The position numbers were made by a program, and so were the translations under genes. From NCBI GenBank assembly GCA_034437315.1, contig DAOTUC010000062.1:1-26729 (forward strand): a stretch of 26,729 nt of DNA, given 5' to 3'. Under the pieces are notes generated by a model. The model was not told the origin of the DNA. It saw only the letters and a program-made list of their open reading frames with translations, and did not search any database. Positions 1-7,850 of the stretch are shown one piece after another (the first letter of the stretch is position 1; each line of letters starts with the position of its first letter). This DNA is from DSAR01 sp034437315 (GTDB taxonomy: Bacteria; Chloroflexota; Anaerolineae; B4-G1).

Positions 1-1
1 C

Positions 2-346
2 TACATCATGGATTCAGAACCGGCGTTGGAGCGGGATTACGCCGATTTGGTGATGATCGTGCGGCCCGATATGCGGCAATACGAACTGCTGGACATACTG
101 ATCGAGTTCAAGTACCTGGCGTTGGGGCGGAATCAGTTGCGGGGCGAGCAGGTGCGCGAGATGACGGAGCAAGCGTTGCGCGCATTGCCCGCCGTGCAAG
201 AGGCGTTCGCCGCCGCGGAGCGCAAACTCGCCGGCTACCGGCGGGCGCTGCAAGCGAAATATGGCGCGGCGCTGGATCTCCGCACCTACGCGGTCGCGGC
301 GCTGGGCTTCGACCGCCTGGTGTGGCGGGAATTGGGAGGCGAGTGA
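2..346 (+). CDS. PD-(D/E)XK nuclease domain protein, C-terminal part (5' truncated by window)
   Basis: The reading frame is open from the first bases of the window, so the ATG at 8 is probably internal and the gene starts upstream. The visible 114 residues carry the pattern Asp-Tyr-Ala-Asp-Leu, then a hydrophobic strand ending in IEFKY. That matches the D...ExK metal-binding core of PD-(D/E)XK nucleases. The tail ...TYAVAALGFDRLVWREL resembles the end of the nuclease-like domain found at the C-terminus of the AAA-ATPase-like (DUF1703-type) proteins abundant in Chloroflexota and Bacteroidota. Those proteins normally have an ATPase module of some 300-400 residues in front, which would lie outside the window. 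Their cellular role is poorly defined. The fold is fairly clear; the family name is inferred. Confidence 0.6.
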   Translation, partial: YIMDSEPALERDYADLVMIVRPDMRQYELLDILIEFKYLALGRNQLRGEQVREMTEQALRALPAVQEAFAAAERKLAGYRRALQAKYGAALDLRTYAVAALGFDRLVWRELGGE

Positions 347-396
347 TGACTCTCTCACGGCTCTTCGCGCACACGCCTATCTACCATCTACATTGA

Positions 397-615
397 ATAC
401 TAAGCACTGAATCTCGCATAGGCGCTATCGCCCGGCCGTTCTGGTCCACGCTGGCAAAGTTAGAGAAAGACGCGCGCTCTCACTGGTTGGGCGACGTGCT
501 TGGCTTCCTTTACGGCGCGCCTATCGCCCTGATCGAAACACTCAACCGCTTTATGGGCAACGCTCCGCAATTTGACGATATCACATTCATGATCCTCACA
601 CACAACGACAAATAA
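397..615 (+). pseudogene. Remnant of a PP2C/SpoIIE-type serine phosphatase (C-terminal end only)
   Basis: Between the stop at 394 and the TAA at 613 a frame of about 72 codons stays open without an ATG or a ribosome-binding site. It ends in APQFDDITFMILTHNDK, preceded by a helix-like IALIETLNRFMG. The DDIT...L block is the characteristic last motif of PP2C/SpoIIE (RsbU-like) phosphatases, where the paired Asp residues bind metal and the protein ends a few residues later. Everything upstream of this block in a normal phosphatase domain is missing. I infer the 3' end of a deleted gene. The match is one motif, so a chance resemblance is possible. Confidence 0.42.
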
Positions 616-656
616 CTACTTGTCACTTGCCATTTGCACACTTGCAACTTAAACCT

Positions 657-1325
657 ATGAACCCTGAAACCGTAACACCCGAAGACATCCACTGGCTCCA
701 TCAAAAACTCAAAGCCGCATATGGCGATCACCCATGGCGACCGCGCGACCCGGTCGCCGCGCTGGTCAACACCATCCTCTCCCAGAATACCAACGACGTC
801 AACCGAGACGTGGCCTTCGACCGGTTGCGAGAGCGCTTTCCCACGTGGGAGGCGGTGCGCGACGCGGAGGAAGCGGCGCTGATCGACGCCATCCGCCCGG
901 CGGGATTGGGCCCGACCAAGGCCCCGCGCATCCAGACCGCGCTACGGGTCATCACGGAGCGGGAGAGCGAGATCACGCTCGATTTCCTGCACGATATGTC
1001 AACCGAGGATGCCCGGCGGTGGCTGACCGACCTGCCCGGCGTCGGCCCCAAGACAGCCGCCATCGTGCTGCTGTTCGCCCTGGGCAAGCCAGCCTTTCCG
1101 GTCGATACCCACGTCCACCGGGTCAGCCGGCGGTTGGGATTGATTCCGCAGAAGACCAGCCGCGAGAAGGCTCACAGATTGCTGGAAACGCTCGTCCCGC
1201 CGGAGATTTACTATCCCTTCCACCTCAATCTGATCGAGCATGGGCGGGCGATCTGTCACGCCCGCAATCCGGCATGTGAGCGCTGCCTGCTGCAAGATCG
1301 CTGCGCTCATTATGCGTCGCAGTAG
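657..1325 (+). CDS. nth: Endonuclease III-like DNA glycosylase/AP lyase (HhH-GPD, 4Fe-4S)
   Basis: Base-excision-repair enzyme that removes oxidised pyrimidines and nicks the abasic site. Numbered from the ATG at 657 (222 residues), the helix-hairpin-helix reads LPGVGPKTA (127-135) with the catalytic Lys at about 132. The catalytic Asp is in FPVDTHVHR at about 150. The C-terminus holds a complete Fe-S loop, Cys200-x6-Cys207-x2-Cys210-x5-Cys216. An in-frame TTG at 627 would add ten residues, but the ATG at 657 gives the usual family length and is preferred. No strong Shine-Dalgarno precedes it. The gene heads a same-strand run with yraN (15-base gap) and miaA. HhH-GPD proteins also include MutY and other paralogues. 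The absence of a NUDIX-like C-terminal domain and the overall size fit EndoIII best. Confidence 0.88.
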   Translation: MNPETVTPEDIHWLHQKLKAAYGDHPWRPRDPVAALVNTILSQNTNDVNRDVAFDRLRERFPTWEAVRDAEEAALIDAIRPAGLGPTKAPRIQTALRVITERESEITLDFLHDMSTEDARRWLTDLPGVGPKTAAIVLLFALGKPAFPVDTHVHRVSRRLGLIPQKTSREKAHRLLETLVPPEIYYPFHLNLIEHGRAICHARNPACERCLLQDRCAHYASQ

Positions 1326-1340
1326 AACCGGGAGCCATCG

Positions 1341-1709
1341 ATGAGCGACGCCAGAGTCCAGTTAGGTCGTCGCGGCGAGGATCTAGCCGCCGCCGAATTG
1401 ACCCGTCGCGGATACGTCATCGTCGAGCGCAACTGGTATTGTCAGAGCGGCGAGGTGGACGTCGTCGCCCGTTGGGACGACGCCTGGTACTTCTTCGAGG
1501 TGCGCACCCGGCGCGGACGGCGTTTTGGCGCGCCGGAGGACTCGGTGACCGAGGCCAAGTTACAACGCATGATTGAGGTGGCGCGTCTCTACTTGATGGA
1601 ACACGACATAAACGTCTATGACGTGGACTGGCGCGTCGGCGTTGTGGCGATTGAGATGGATCGCGCCGGTCGCTTGTTGCGCATCGACGTTTACGAGAGT
1701 GTGGGATAG
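1341..1709 (+). CDS. YraN/UPF0102 family endonuclease-like protein
   Basis: A 122-residue protein with the full YraN layout. The N-terminal helix (LGRRGEDLAAAELTRRGY) is followed by the restriction-endonuclease-like core SGEVDVVAR...WYFFEVRTRRG, in which E, D and E-x-R/K occupy the metal-binding positions. Next comes the family block FGAPEDSVTEAKLQRM. Typical members are 115-130 residues, so it is complete. The canonical Lys of the E-x-K motif is Arg here (EVRTR), a substitution also common in the family. The function is not settled; YraN-like proteins are thought to act on DNA, possibly in recombination or uptake. The ATG has GGGAG about seven bases upstream. It sits 15 bases after nth and 8 bases before miaA, consistent with co-transcription. 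Confidence 0.85.
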   Translation: MSDARVQLGRRGEDLAAAELTRRGYVIVERNWYCQSGEVDVVARWDDAWYFFEVRTRRGRRFGAPEDSVTEAKLQRMIEVARLYLMEHDINVYDVDWRVGVVAIEMDRAGRLLRIDVYESVG

Positions 1710-1717
1710 GAGGCCAA

Positions 1718-2725
1718 ATGGAAGCGCGCAAAGAGACGACAGAGACCGCTCCGCCCCACACCCATTCATCCGCGCGCCCACCCGTCACTTTGCCTGTTCA
1801 TCCCCTTGTTCGCCCCCGCGATCCCGCGCTTCTCGTGGTCGTCGGCCCGACGGCGGTGGGTAAAACCGCGTTCTCGCTCCATCTAACGGACATCGTTGAT
1901 GGGGAGATCGTCTCGGCCGATTCTCGTTTGCTTTACCGGGGAATGGACATCGGCACAGCCAAACCCACGCCAGCGGAGCAAGCTCGCGTCCCTCATCACA
2001 TGATCGATGTGGCTGACCCGGACGAGACGGTCGGGCTGGCCGAATACCAGGAGCAAGTCTACGCCGCCATTGACGGGATCCACGCCCGCTCCAGGCTGCC
2101 CATCCTGGTCGGCGGCACCGGTCAATACGTGCGCGCCGTGGTCGAGGGGTGGCGCATCCCGCGCGTCCCCCCTCATCGTGACCTGCGCGCTGAACTGGAG
2201 GCCCAGGCGGAACAAGATGGGCCCGACGCGCTCCACGCCAGACTGGCGGCGCTGGACCCGGCGGCCGCCGAGCGCATCCATCCCAACAATGTGCGCCGCG
2301 TCGTCCGCGCGCTGGAGGTATGCCTGGTCACCGGCCGACCTATCTCTGAGCAACAGGGTAAACGACCGCCGCCTTATCCCATCCTGCAGATCGGGTTGAC
2401 GATGGAGCGGGAGACGCTCTACACGCGCATCGACCGGCGCGTGGAGGAGATGATCGAAGCTGGCCTGGTGGAAGAAGTGCGCCGCCTGGTCGAGGCCGGT
2501 TACGATTGGCGGCTCCCGTCAATGTCTGGCCTGGGCTACGCACAATTCCAGACCTATTTCGAGGGCAGCGCTACGCTGGAAGAGATCGCTACTGAGATCA
2601 AACACGAGACCCATCGCTTCGCCCGCCATCAATACAACTGGTTTGGCCTGGACAACCCCGACATCCACTGGTTCGATGTTACCGAAACATCCTCTTGTCA
2701 CAATAATCGCCTGATGGTAGAATAA
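1718..2725 (+). CDS. miaA: tRNA dimethylallyltransferase
   Basis: Transfers the dimethylallyl group to N6 of adenosine 37 in tRNAs reading UNN codons. The P-loop GPTAVGKT lies at residues 43-50, followed by SADSRLLYRGMDIGTAKPT, which carries the catalytic Asp and the substrate-binding block, and by VGGTGQYVRA. The C-terminal half has R-x-x-x-x-M-x-x-x-GLVEEV and MSGLGYAQF, then KHETHRFARHQYNWF. All are MiaA signatures. A perfect AGGAGG (1708-1713) sits four bases before the ATG, which supports this start even though it gives a polar, Pro/Thr/His-rich extension of about 35 residues before the first beta strand, absent from most MiaA proteins. It is the third gene of the nth-yraN-miaA run. Its 3' end contains a promoter for the next gene. 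Confidence 0.93.
   Translation: MEARKETTETAPPHTHSSARPPVTLPVHPLVRPRDPALLVVVGPTAVGKTAFSLHLTDIVDGEIVSADSRLLYRGMDIGTAKPTPAEQARVPHHMIDVADPDETVGLAEYQEQVYAAIDGIHARSRLPILVGGTGQYVRAVVEGWRIPRVPPHRDLRAELEAQAEQDGPDALHARLAALDPAAAERIHPNNVRRVVRALEVCLVTGRPISEQQGKRPPPYPILQIGLTMERETLYTRIDRRVEEMIEAGLVEEVRRLVEAGYDWRLPSMSGLGYAQFQTYFEGSATLEEIATEIKHETHRFARHQYNWFGLDNPDIHWFDVTETSSCHNNRLMVE
2695..2723 (+). promoter_or_regulatory. Sigma-70-like promoter inside the 3' end of miaA
   Basis: TTGTCA (2695-2700), 17-bp spacer, TAGAAT (2718-2723). The predicted start near 2730 gives the acetyltransferase gene its own transcript with a leader of about 33 nt. Inferred from consensus match and exact spacing. Confidence 0.5.
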
Positions 2726-2762
2726 AAATCGATATGACAAGAATGAATGAAAGCAGTGTGCG

Positions 2763-3293
2763 ATGAAAATACGAGCGGCGAGAGCGGAAGATATGGAAAC
2801 CTGCGCCTCTCTCAACCATTCCTACACCACCGCTCACGTCTGGCAGATGGAGACGCGCGACGTGAACGGCGCGATCACCATCAGTTTCCGGGCCGCTCAC
2901 CTGCCGCGTGAGGTCCAGGTCGATTATCCACGCCAGGGGGCGGATTTGTTGACGGGATGGCGACAGCGCGACGAATTCCTGATCGCTCAAGAAGATGAAC
3001 GCATCTGCGGCTATGTGACCTTGAGCGCTGCGCTGGAACACGGAACAGCCTTGATCGGCGACATCGTCGTCGATCGCCCGTTGAGACGGCGCGGCGTCGG
3101 AACGAGATTGTTACAATCCGCCGTTGAATGGGCCTATGATCATCACCTGAGACGGATGCTCGTCAATGTGCAGACGAAAAACTACCCGGCTATTCGCTTC
3201 TGCCAGTCGCGCGGGTTATCCTTTTGCGGTTATAACGATCACTACTGGCCCACACAGGACATCGCGCTCTCTTTTGGGAGAATCATCCGGTAG
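2763..3293 (+). CDS. GNAT-family N-acetyltransferase
   Basis: 176 residues, the normal size for a single GNAT domain. The acetyl-CoA pyrophosphate loop is RRRGVGTRLL (108-117), preceded by the beta-4 strand TALIGDIVVDRPL, and followed by NVQTKNYPAIRFCQSRGL, the usual beta-5/alpha-4 region where the Asn and following residues contact CoA. The N-terminus (KIRAARAEDMETCASLNH) is the common GNAT opening. The substrate cannot be deduced; related single-domain members acetylate amines, peptides or ribosomal proteins. Only a weak purine-rich stretch precedes the ATG. The gene is separated from miaA by 37 bases and has a plausible promoter of its own. Confidence 0.82.
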   Translation: MKIRAARAEDMETCASLNHSYTTAHVWQMETRDVNGAITISFRAAHLPREVQVDYPRQGADLLTGWRQRDEFLIAQEDERICGYVTLSAALEHGTALIGDIVVDRPLRRRGVGTRLLQSAVEWAYDHHLRRMLVNVQTKNYPAIRFCQSRGLSFCGYNDHYWPTQDIALSFGRIIR

Positions 3294-3320
3294 ACGAATC
3301 CATCTTCCTTTCTGGGGACG

Positions 3321-3342
3321 GGGCTTAGAGCGACAAATGCGG
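3321..3342 (+). repeat. Degenerate copy of a dispersed intergenic repeat
   Basis: A 22-base stretch beginning GGGCT and ending AAATGCG differs at three positions from the core of the pair of repeats at 17284 and 18895. A second, inverted and weaker copy (CGCATTTAGTCC-like) lies at about 3381-3397, so the two could form an imperfect stem in the GNAT/receptor intergenic region. Confidence 0.4.
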
Positions 3343-3433
3343 GAAGTTATAAATTTACGGGCGCTTGGAAACCGCCTGTCGCATTTAGTCCATTTTCTAG
3401 CTAGCCACTAGTCTGCAGGAGGTTAGATGTATC

Positions 3434-5401
3434 TTGGTTGTATTGAGGAATATCTCTGTGTTGGAACTCAAAAACTGGCTCGAACTGATCAACTCGGTGT
3501 TGACGTCAGGCATTGTCATCTTTTCTGCCGCCCTCCTCCTCTACCTGGTCATTTACAACCTGCGCAATAAAGTCACCCGCACGTTTATCGGTCTTCTGGC
3601 CTGCGTGCTCTTGACCTACTTCGTCGACCTGGCCCTGGTCGGCGTTGACGACCGGGAGGCGGCGATCGTCTGGCTGCGCGTCCAGTGGGTGGGCATCGCG
3701 TTTACACCGGCGGTCTACCTGGGTTTCTCCAACGCCTTGTTAGCCACCACCGGCGCCCAAAGCCGAAAGCGAGACCTGGCGGCCCGCGTCAGTTATCTCC
3801 TGAGCTCCGGGATATTGCTCGGCGTGGCCTTCAGCGATTGGATCGTGCGCGGCGGTGTGCTGACACTCGGGGTGTCGCACCTGCTGCCCGGCCAGCTATT
3901 TCCGCTGTTCGTGATCTATTTTTTCACCAACGTCATCTGGGGGACGATCAACGTCTTCTGGGCGCGGAGCCGCTGCCTGACGTCGACCTCTCGCCGGCGT
4001 ATGACCTACCTGGTGGCTACATTCGCAGCGCCCGCCGCCGGCATCTTCCCTTATCTGCTGATCACCGGTATCAAGGGGACGAGCGTCAGCCTGGGATTTT
4101 GGCTGCTGTTGATATTGAGCAACATCGGCGTCGGCTGGATGCTGGTCGTCCTGGCCTACAGCGTCGCTTTCTTTGGCGCGCTCACTCCCGACCGGGCCGT
4201 CAAACATCGCCTGGCGCGTTTCCTGTTGCGCGGACCGTTCACGGCGATGTTGGTCGTCGTCGTCGTTATCGTCGCCTCGCGCACTGAAGAATGGCTCGGT
4301 CTGCCGAGCAGCCGCCTGGTGCTTTTCGGATCGGTCGCTACCGTCATTCTGATCCAATTGGGGATTGAGTTGGCGAAACCGTTGATCGACCGCGCGCTCT
4401 ACCGGCAGGATCAGCCGGAGATCGCCTGGATTCAGGAGCTTAGCAACCGGCTACTGACGACGACCGACCTGCGCCAATTCCTGGAGAACGTGCTGACCGC
4501 TCTGTGCGATCTCCTGCGCGTTGAAACGGCCTTCGTCACCGTCATAGATGGGAACACGCCGCACCTGGAAGTCGTATGCGGTTCGCTGGACCCCGACACG
4601 GCGGATAAGCTGCCGCCTGAAGCGTGGCAAGCGATAAACGAGGAGACCTCCGCTCGTCGGCAGATCAAACGTCACAACGGCTTGTTCGTGTGGAATGGTT
4701 ACTGGTTGGCCCCCCTGTATACGCAGAATCAAACGCGCGTCATCGGTGTCGTGGGCATGACCGCTCGCACGCCAGAACCTGATCTGACCCTCGAAGAACA
4801 GGCGGGCATGGAATCGCTCCTGGCTCAGGCGACGGCCGCGCTGGAGGATCGCCAACTCCAGCAGGGCATCTTTTCCGCTCTGGAGCACATCATCCCAGAA
4901 ATTGAGGACATTCAGCGCCGCCGGGGCGTTATGCATTACGTCGGCGAAGAGGCGCTGACCGGCTTTGATCTGGTGGAAAACGAGGAATTCCGCCAATCGG
5001 TCCACGACGCTCTCAGCCATTATTGGGGCGGTCCCAATCTGACCGCCGATTCGCTGATGTCCCTGCGAGTCGTGGAGCACGCTGTGCGGGAACATGGCGG
5101 CAATACGATGAAGGGCGTGCGCGCTGTTCTGCGAGAGGCGATTGAGCGACTGCGACCAGATGGGCAGCGCAAGATGACGGCCCCCGAATGGTTGCTCTAC
5201 AACATCCTGGAACTCAAATTCCTCCAGGGCCACATGGTACGCGAAATCGCTCACAAACTGGTGATGAGCGAATCCGATTTGTATCGCAAGCAGCGCATCG
5301 CCATTGAAGCTGTGACCCAGGCGCTGGCGGAGATGGAAGAGCAAGAATTGTTGAAGCAAAAGCAACTGGCGAGCCTGGCGAGCGCCGATCAAGCCCGGTA
5401 G
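3434..5401 (+). CDS. Membrane receptor-like protein: multi-TM sensor, GAF domain, C-terminal helical/HTH-like region
   Basis: A 655-residue protein. Residues about 20-250 hold seven hydrophobic segments resembling the 7TM sensory region at the N-terminus of some histidine kinases, and two more hydrophobic segments follow at about 265-282 and 294-312. A GAF domain is likely at about 335-475 (FLENVLTALCDLLRVETAFVTVI..., VIGVVGM). There is no HisKA H-box and no HATPase N/G boxes. Instead residues about 515-632 form an all-helical region ending in VREIAHKLVMSESDLYRKQ, which looks like a sigma-70-region-4/LuxR-type helix-turn-helix, then a short coiled tail. The start is uncertain: AGGAGG at 3417-3422 serves the TTG at 3434 (11-base spacing), while an ATG at 3427 is out of frame. 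GTG at 3458 is another option. I infer a ligand- or membrane-sensing transcriptional regulator. Confidence 0.68.
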   Translation: MVVLRNISVLELKNWLELINSVLTSGIVIFSAALLLYLVIYNLRNKVTRTFIGLLACVLLTYFVDLALVGVDDREAAIVWLRVQWVGIAFTPAVYLGFSNALLATTGAQSRKRDLAARVSYLLSSGILLGVAFSDWIVRGGVLTLGVSHLLPGQLFPLFVIYFFTNVIWGTINVFWARSRCLTSTSRRRMTYLVATFAAPAAGIFPYLLITGIKGTSVSLGFWLLLILSNIGVGWMLVVLAYSVAFFGALTPDRAVKHRLARFLLRGPFTAMLVVVVVIVASRTEEWLGLPSSRLVLFGSVATVILIQLGIELAKPLIDRALYRQDQPEIAWIQELSNRLLTTTDLRQFLENVLTALCDLLRVETAFVTVIDGNTPHLEVVCGSLDPDTADKLPPEAWQAINEETSARRQIKRHNGLFVWNGYWLAPLYTQNQTRVIGVVGMTARTPEPDLTLEEQAGMESLLAQATAALEDRQLQQGIFSALEHIIPEIEDIQRRRGVMHYVGEEALTGFDLVENEEFRQSVHDALSHYWGGPNLTADSLMSLRVVEHAVREHGGNTMKGVRAVLREAIERLRPDGQRKMTAPEWLLYNILELKFLQGHMVREIAHKLVMSESDLYRKQRIAIEAVTQALAEMEEQELLKQKQLASLASADQAR

Positions 5402-5534
5402 TTGAAACCCTCGACTTACGGCAAGAAAGTCGGCTTCAGATTTGATCGGGAGCCTGCATTCTCAACGTCGACGGCGCGCAGCGAGGGATGGGGTTGAGCC
5501 TGCGCCACATAGACACCGCTATCCAGAGGAAAAA

Positions 5535-7850
5535 ATGAGCAGACGTAGATCGAGAAAAAAGAAAACATCCAACCAGGGAGTCGATTGGCGCGCACTGTTG
5601 ACCGATCCGCGAGTGCAGCAAATCCCGCCCCTGCTGATTAGCGCGTTGGGCGTCATCACCGCGCTGGCGTTGTTCGAGATTAGCCAGGGGCGATGGGCTA
5701 ACGCCTGGATCACCTTCCTGTTCTGGTGGCTGGGTTGGGGCGCTTATCCGGCGACGGCCTCAATTCTCCTGTGTGGATTGTTGTGGCTGGCCCACCAACT
5801 GGACCAACCGCTGAAGTGGCGATGGCGGCCGTTCGTAGGGGCGGAACTAACCGTTTTTAGCCTGATGGCCCTGACCCACGCCATTATGGGGCGGGATGAT
5901 CTCTGGAAAATCGTCGGGGAAAAATGGAGCGGCGGCATTGTGGGGTGGGCTGTATCGACGGTGCTTTCCACCTACCTGGGTTGGCCGGCGGCCGTGGTGA
6001 TTTTGATCGCTCTCACATTGTTCGGGCTGGCCTGGACGTTCGACGTCACGCTCGACGACCTCAAACGGGCCGCTCAGCGGCTCAGACAGATACGATCCAC
6101 CTACCAATCTCGGCGACGTTCGACGGCGGATTCTCCCGGGGGACGGTCAATCGCCCCTCGGCGTCAGCCCTCCGCTCCAGGCGCTGGTCGGGCCGCGGCG
6201 ACTGAAGCGCGACCACAATCGACGCCAGCCCAACCCCAGGCCCAACCCCAGGCCCAACTCCAGGCCCAGGTCTCGCCCCCAACGCCGCCCTCTCCGGCGA
6301 CTGTTCCCCCCATCTCGCCCGTCGTCCACGCCACCGATTCGGACGAGGAGAATAACGAACCCACTTCATCCGTGACGAGCATCAACCCTTATTTCCAGCG
6401 CCACTTCCAGTTGCCGCCGCTGACGTTGTTGAGAGAGCCGGAGGGGCCGGCCCTGACCGACGAGGAGATTCGCAAAAAGTCAAACATCATCCAGAAGACG
6501 CTGGCCCAATTCGACGTGCCGGTCGAGATCACTGAGGTGCGCGTCGGGCCGTCCGTCACCCAATTCGGCGTCGCGCCGGGTTACGTGGAGCGGCGAAACA
6601 GCAGCCGCAAGATTCGCGTCAACAAGATCAGCGCCCTCTCCGACGACCTGGCCCTGGCCCTGGCGGCCCCCCGCATCCGCGTCGAGGCCCCCGTCCCCGG
6701 GCGGCCCTACGTCGGCATTGAGGTGCCCAACAGCAACGTGCAGACAGTCACGCTCCGTGAAGTGATGGAAGCTGAGGATTTCCAGGCGATCCAATCGCCC
6801 CTCACCATCGCTCTGGGGCGCGACGTCTCCGGGGAAGCGCTGGCGACCAATCTCTCCACTATGCCCCACCTCTTGATCGCCGGCACCACCGGATCCGGCA
6901 AATCGGTCTGCATCAAAGCGCTGACGACCTGCCTGGTCTACAACAACAGCCCGGCTCAGTTGCGATTGGTGATGATCGATCCCAAGATGGTCGAGTTGGT
7001 GCGTTTCAACGGCTTGCCCCATCTCTACGGTCACGTCGAGATTGACCTGGAACGGGTGGTCAAGGTCCTGCGCTGGGTCGCGTGGGAGATGGACGCTCGC
7101 TACAAACGTTTCGCCAGGGTTGCGGCCCGCAACATCGACGAATACAACCACCTGGCGAAGGAAAAAGGGGAGGCGACCTACCCTCGCCTGGTCGTGCTGA
7201 TTGACGAGCTTTCCGATCTGATGATGTTGGCGCCGGAAGAGGTCGAGCACACGATCTGCCGCATCGCGCAGATGGCGCGGGCTACCGGCATCCACCTGGT
7301 CGTCGCGACGCAGCGACCCAGCACCGACGTCGTCACCGGGCTGATCAAGGCGAATTTCCCCGCCCGCATCTCCTTCGCCACCGTCAGCCAGACCGATTCC
7401 CGCGTCATCCTCGATATGCCGGGCGCCGAGACGCTGATGGGGCAAGGGGATATGCTCTATCTGGCGGCCGACGCGGGTTATCCCGTGCGTCTCCAGGGCT
7501 GCTACGTCTCTGAGGATGAGACCGATCAGGTCGTGCACTTCTGGCGTGAACAGGTCGGCTTTGTCGAACAGCAGGCCCCCTGGGAGCGCCTCATCCGCAG
7601 AGGCCAATTGAACGGCGATGGGGATGCGGATGCGGACGGAGACGACGAGCTGCTGGAGGAAGCTATCGAACTGGTCCAGGAGACCGGCAGCGCCTCCGCC
7701 TCTCTCCTCCAACGGAAACTTCGCATCGGGCATCCCCGCGCCGCGCGCCTGATGAGAATCATGGAGGATCAGGGCGTCATCGGGCCGCCGGTGCAAGCTG
7801 GACGTACCCGCCGGGTGATTATCGGGGAAGGGGAGGAGGGGGACGGATGA
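5535..7850 (+). CDS. ftsK: FtsK/SpoIIIE-type DNA translocase
   Basis: A membrane-anchored ATPase that pumps chromosomal DNA through the division septum. In a 771-residue product, residues about 30-170 contain four hydrophobic segments. Residues about 180-310 are a Pro/Gln/Ala-rich linker with several tandem AQPQ-like units. The motor follows, with Walker A GTTGSGKS (450-457), the FtsK block MIDPKMVELVRFNGLPHL, and Walker B LVVLIDELSDLM (from 552). The last 65 residues (EEAIELVQETGSASASLLQRKLRIGHPRAARLM...) are the gamma winged helix that reads orienting sequences. The ATG at 5535 is chosen over the in-frame upstream ATG at 5442 because AGAGGA precedes it and the basic N-terminus MSRRRSRKKK is typical. 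Its stop overlaps the next start codon by four bases. Confidence 0.93.
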   Translation: MSRRRSRKKKTSNQGVDWRALLTDPRVQQIPPLLISALGVITALALFEISQGRWANAWITFLFWWLGWGAYPATASILLCGLLWLAHQLDQPLKWRWRPFVGAELTVFSLMALTHAIMGRDDLWKIVGEKWSGGIVGWAVSTVLSTYLGWPAAVVILIALTLFGLAWTFDVTLDDLKRAAQRLRQIRSTYQSRRRSTADSPGGRSIAPRRQPSAPGAGRAAATEARPQSTPAQPQAQPQAQLQAQVSPPTPPSPATVPPISPVVHATDSDEENNEPTSSVTSINPYFQRHFQLPPLTLLREPEGPALTDEEIRKKSNIIQKTLAQFDVPVEITEVRVGPSVTQFGVAPGYVERRNSSRKIRVNKISALSDDLALALAAPRIRVEAPVPGRPYVGIEVPNSNVQTVTLREVMEAEDFQAIQSPLTIALGRDVSGEALATNLSTMPHLLIAGTTGSGKSVCIKALTTCLVYNNSPAQLRLVMIDPKMVELVRFNGLPHLYGHVEIDLERVVKVLRWVAWEMDARYKRFARVAARNIDEYNHLAKEKGEATYPRLVVLIDELSDLMMLAPEEVEHTICRIAQMARATGIHLVVATQRPSTDVVTGLIKANFPARISFATVSQTDSRVILDMPGAETLMGQGDMLYLAADAGYPVRLQGCYVSEDETDQVVHFWREQVGFVEQQAPWERLIRRGQLNGDGDADADGDDELLEEAIELVQETGSASASLLQRKLRIGHPRAARLMRIMEDQGVIGPPVQAGRTRRVIIGEGEEGDG

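Noticed and set aside
4451..5392. 313-codon open frame antisense to the receptor gene
   Set aside because: It is a shadow of the plus-strand coding frame in a GC-rich genome, with low-complexity Gln/Arg composition and no start signal.
6221..6275. Tandem CAGGCCCAACCC-like repeats
   Set aside because: They encode the AQPQ-rich linker of FtsK, a normal low-complexity region between the membrane part and the motor.
6480..7796. Long open frame of 438 codons antisense to ftsK
   Set aside because: It mirrors the codon bias of the well-supported FtsK motor on the other strand, has no ribosome-binding site and shows no recognisable motifs.
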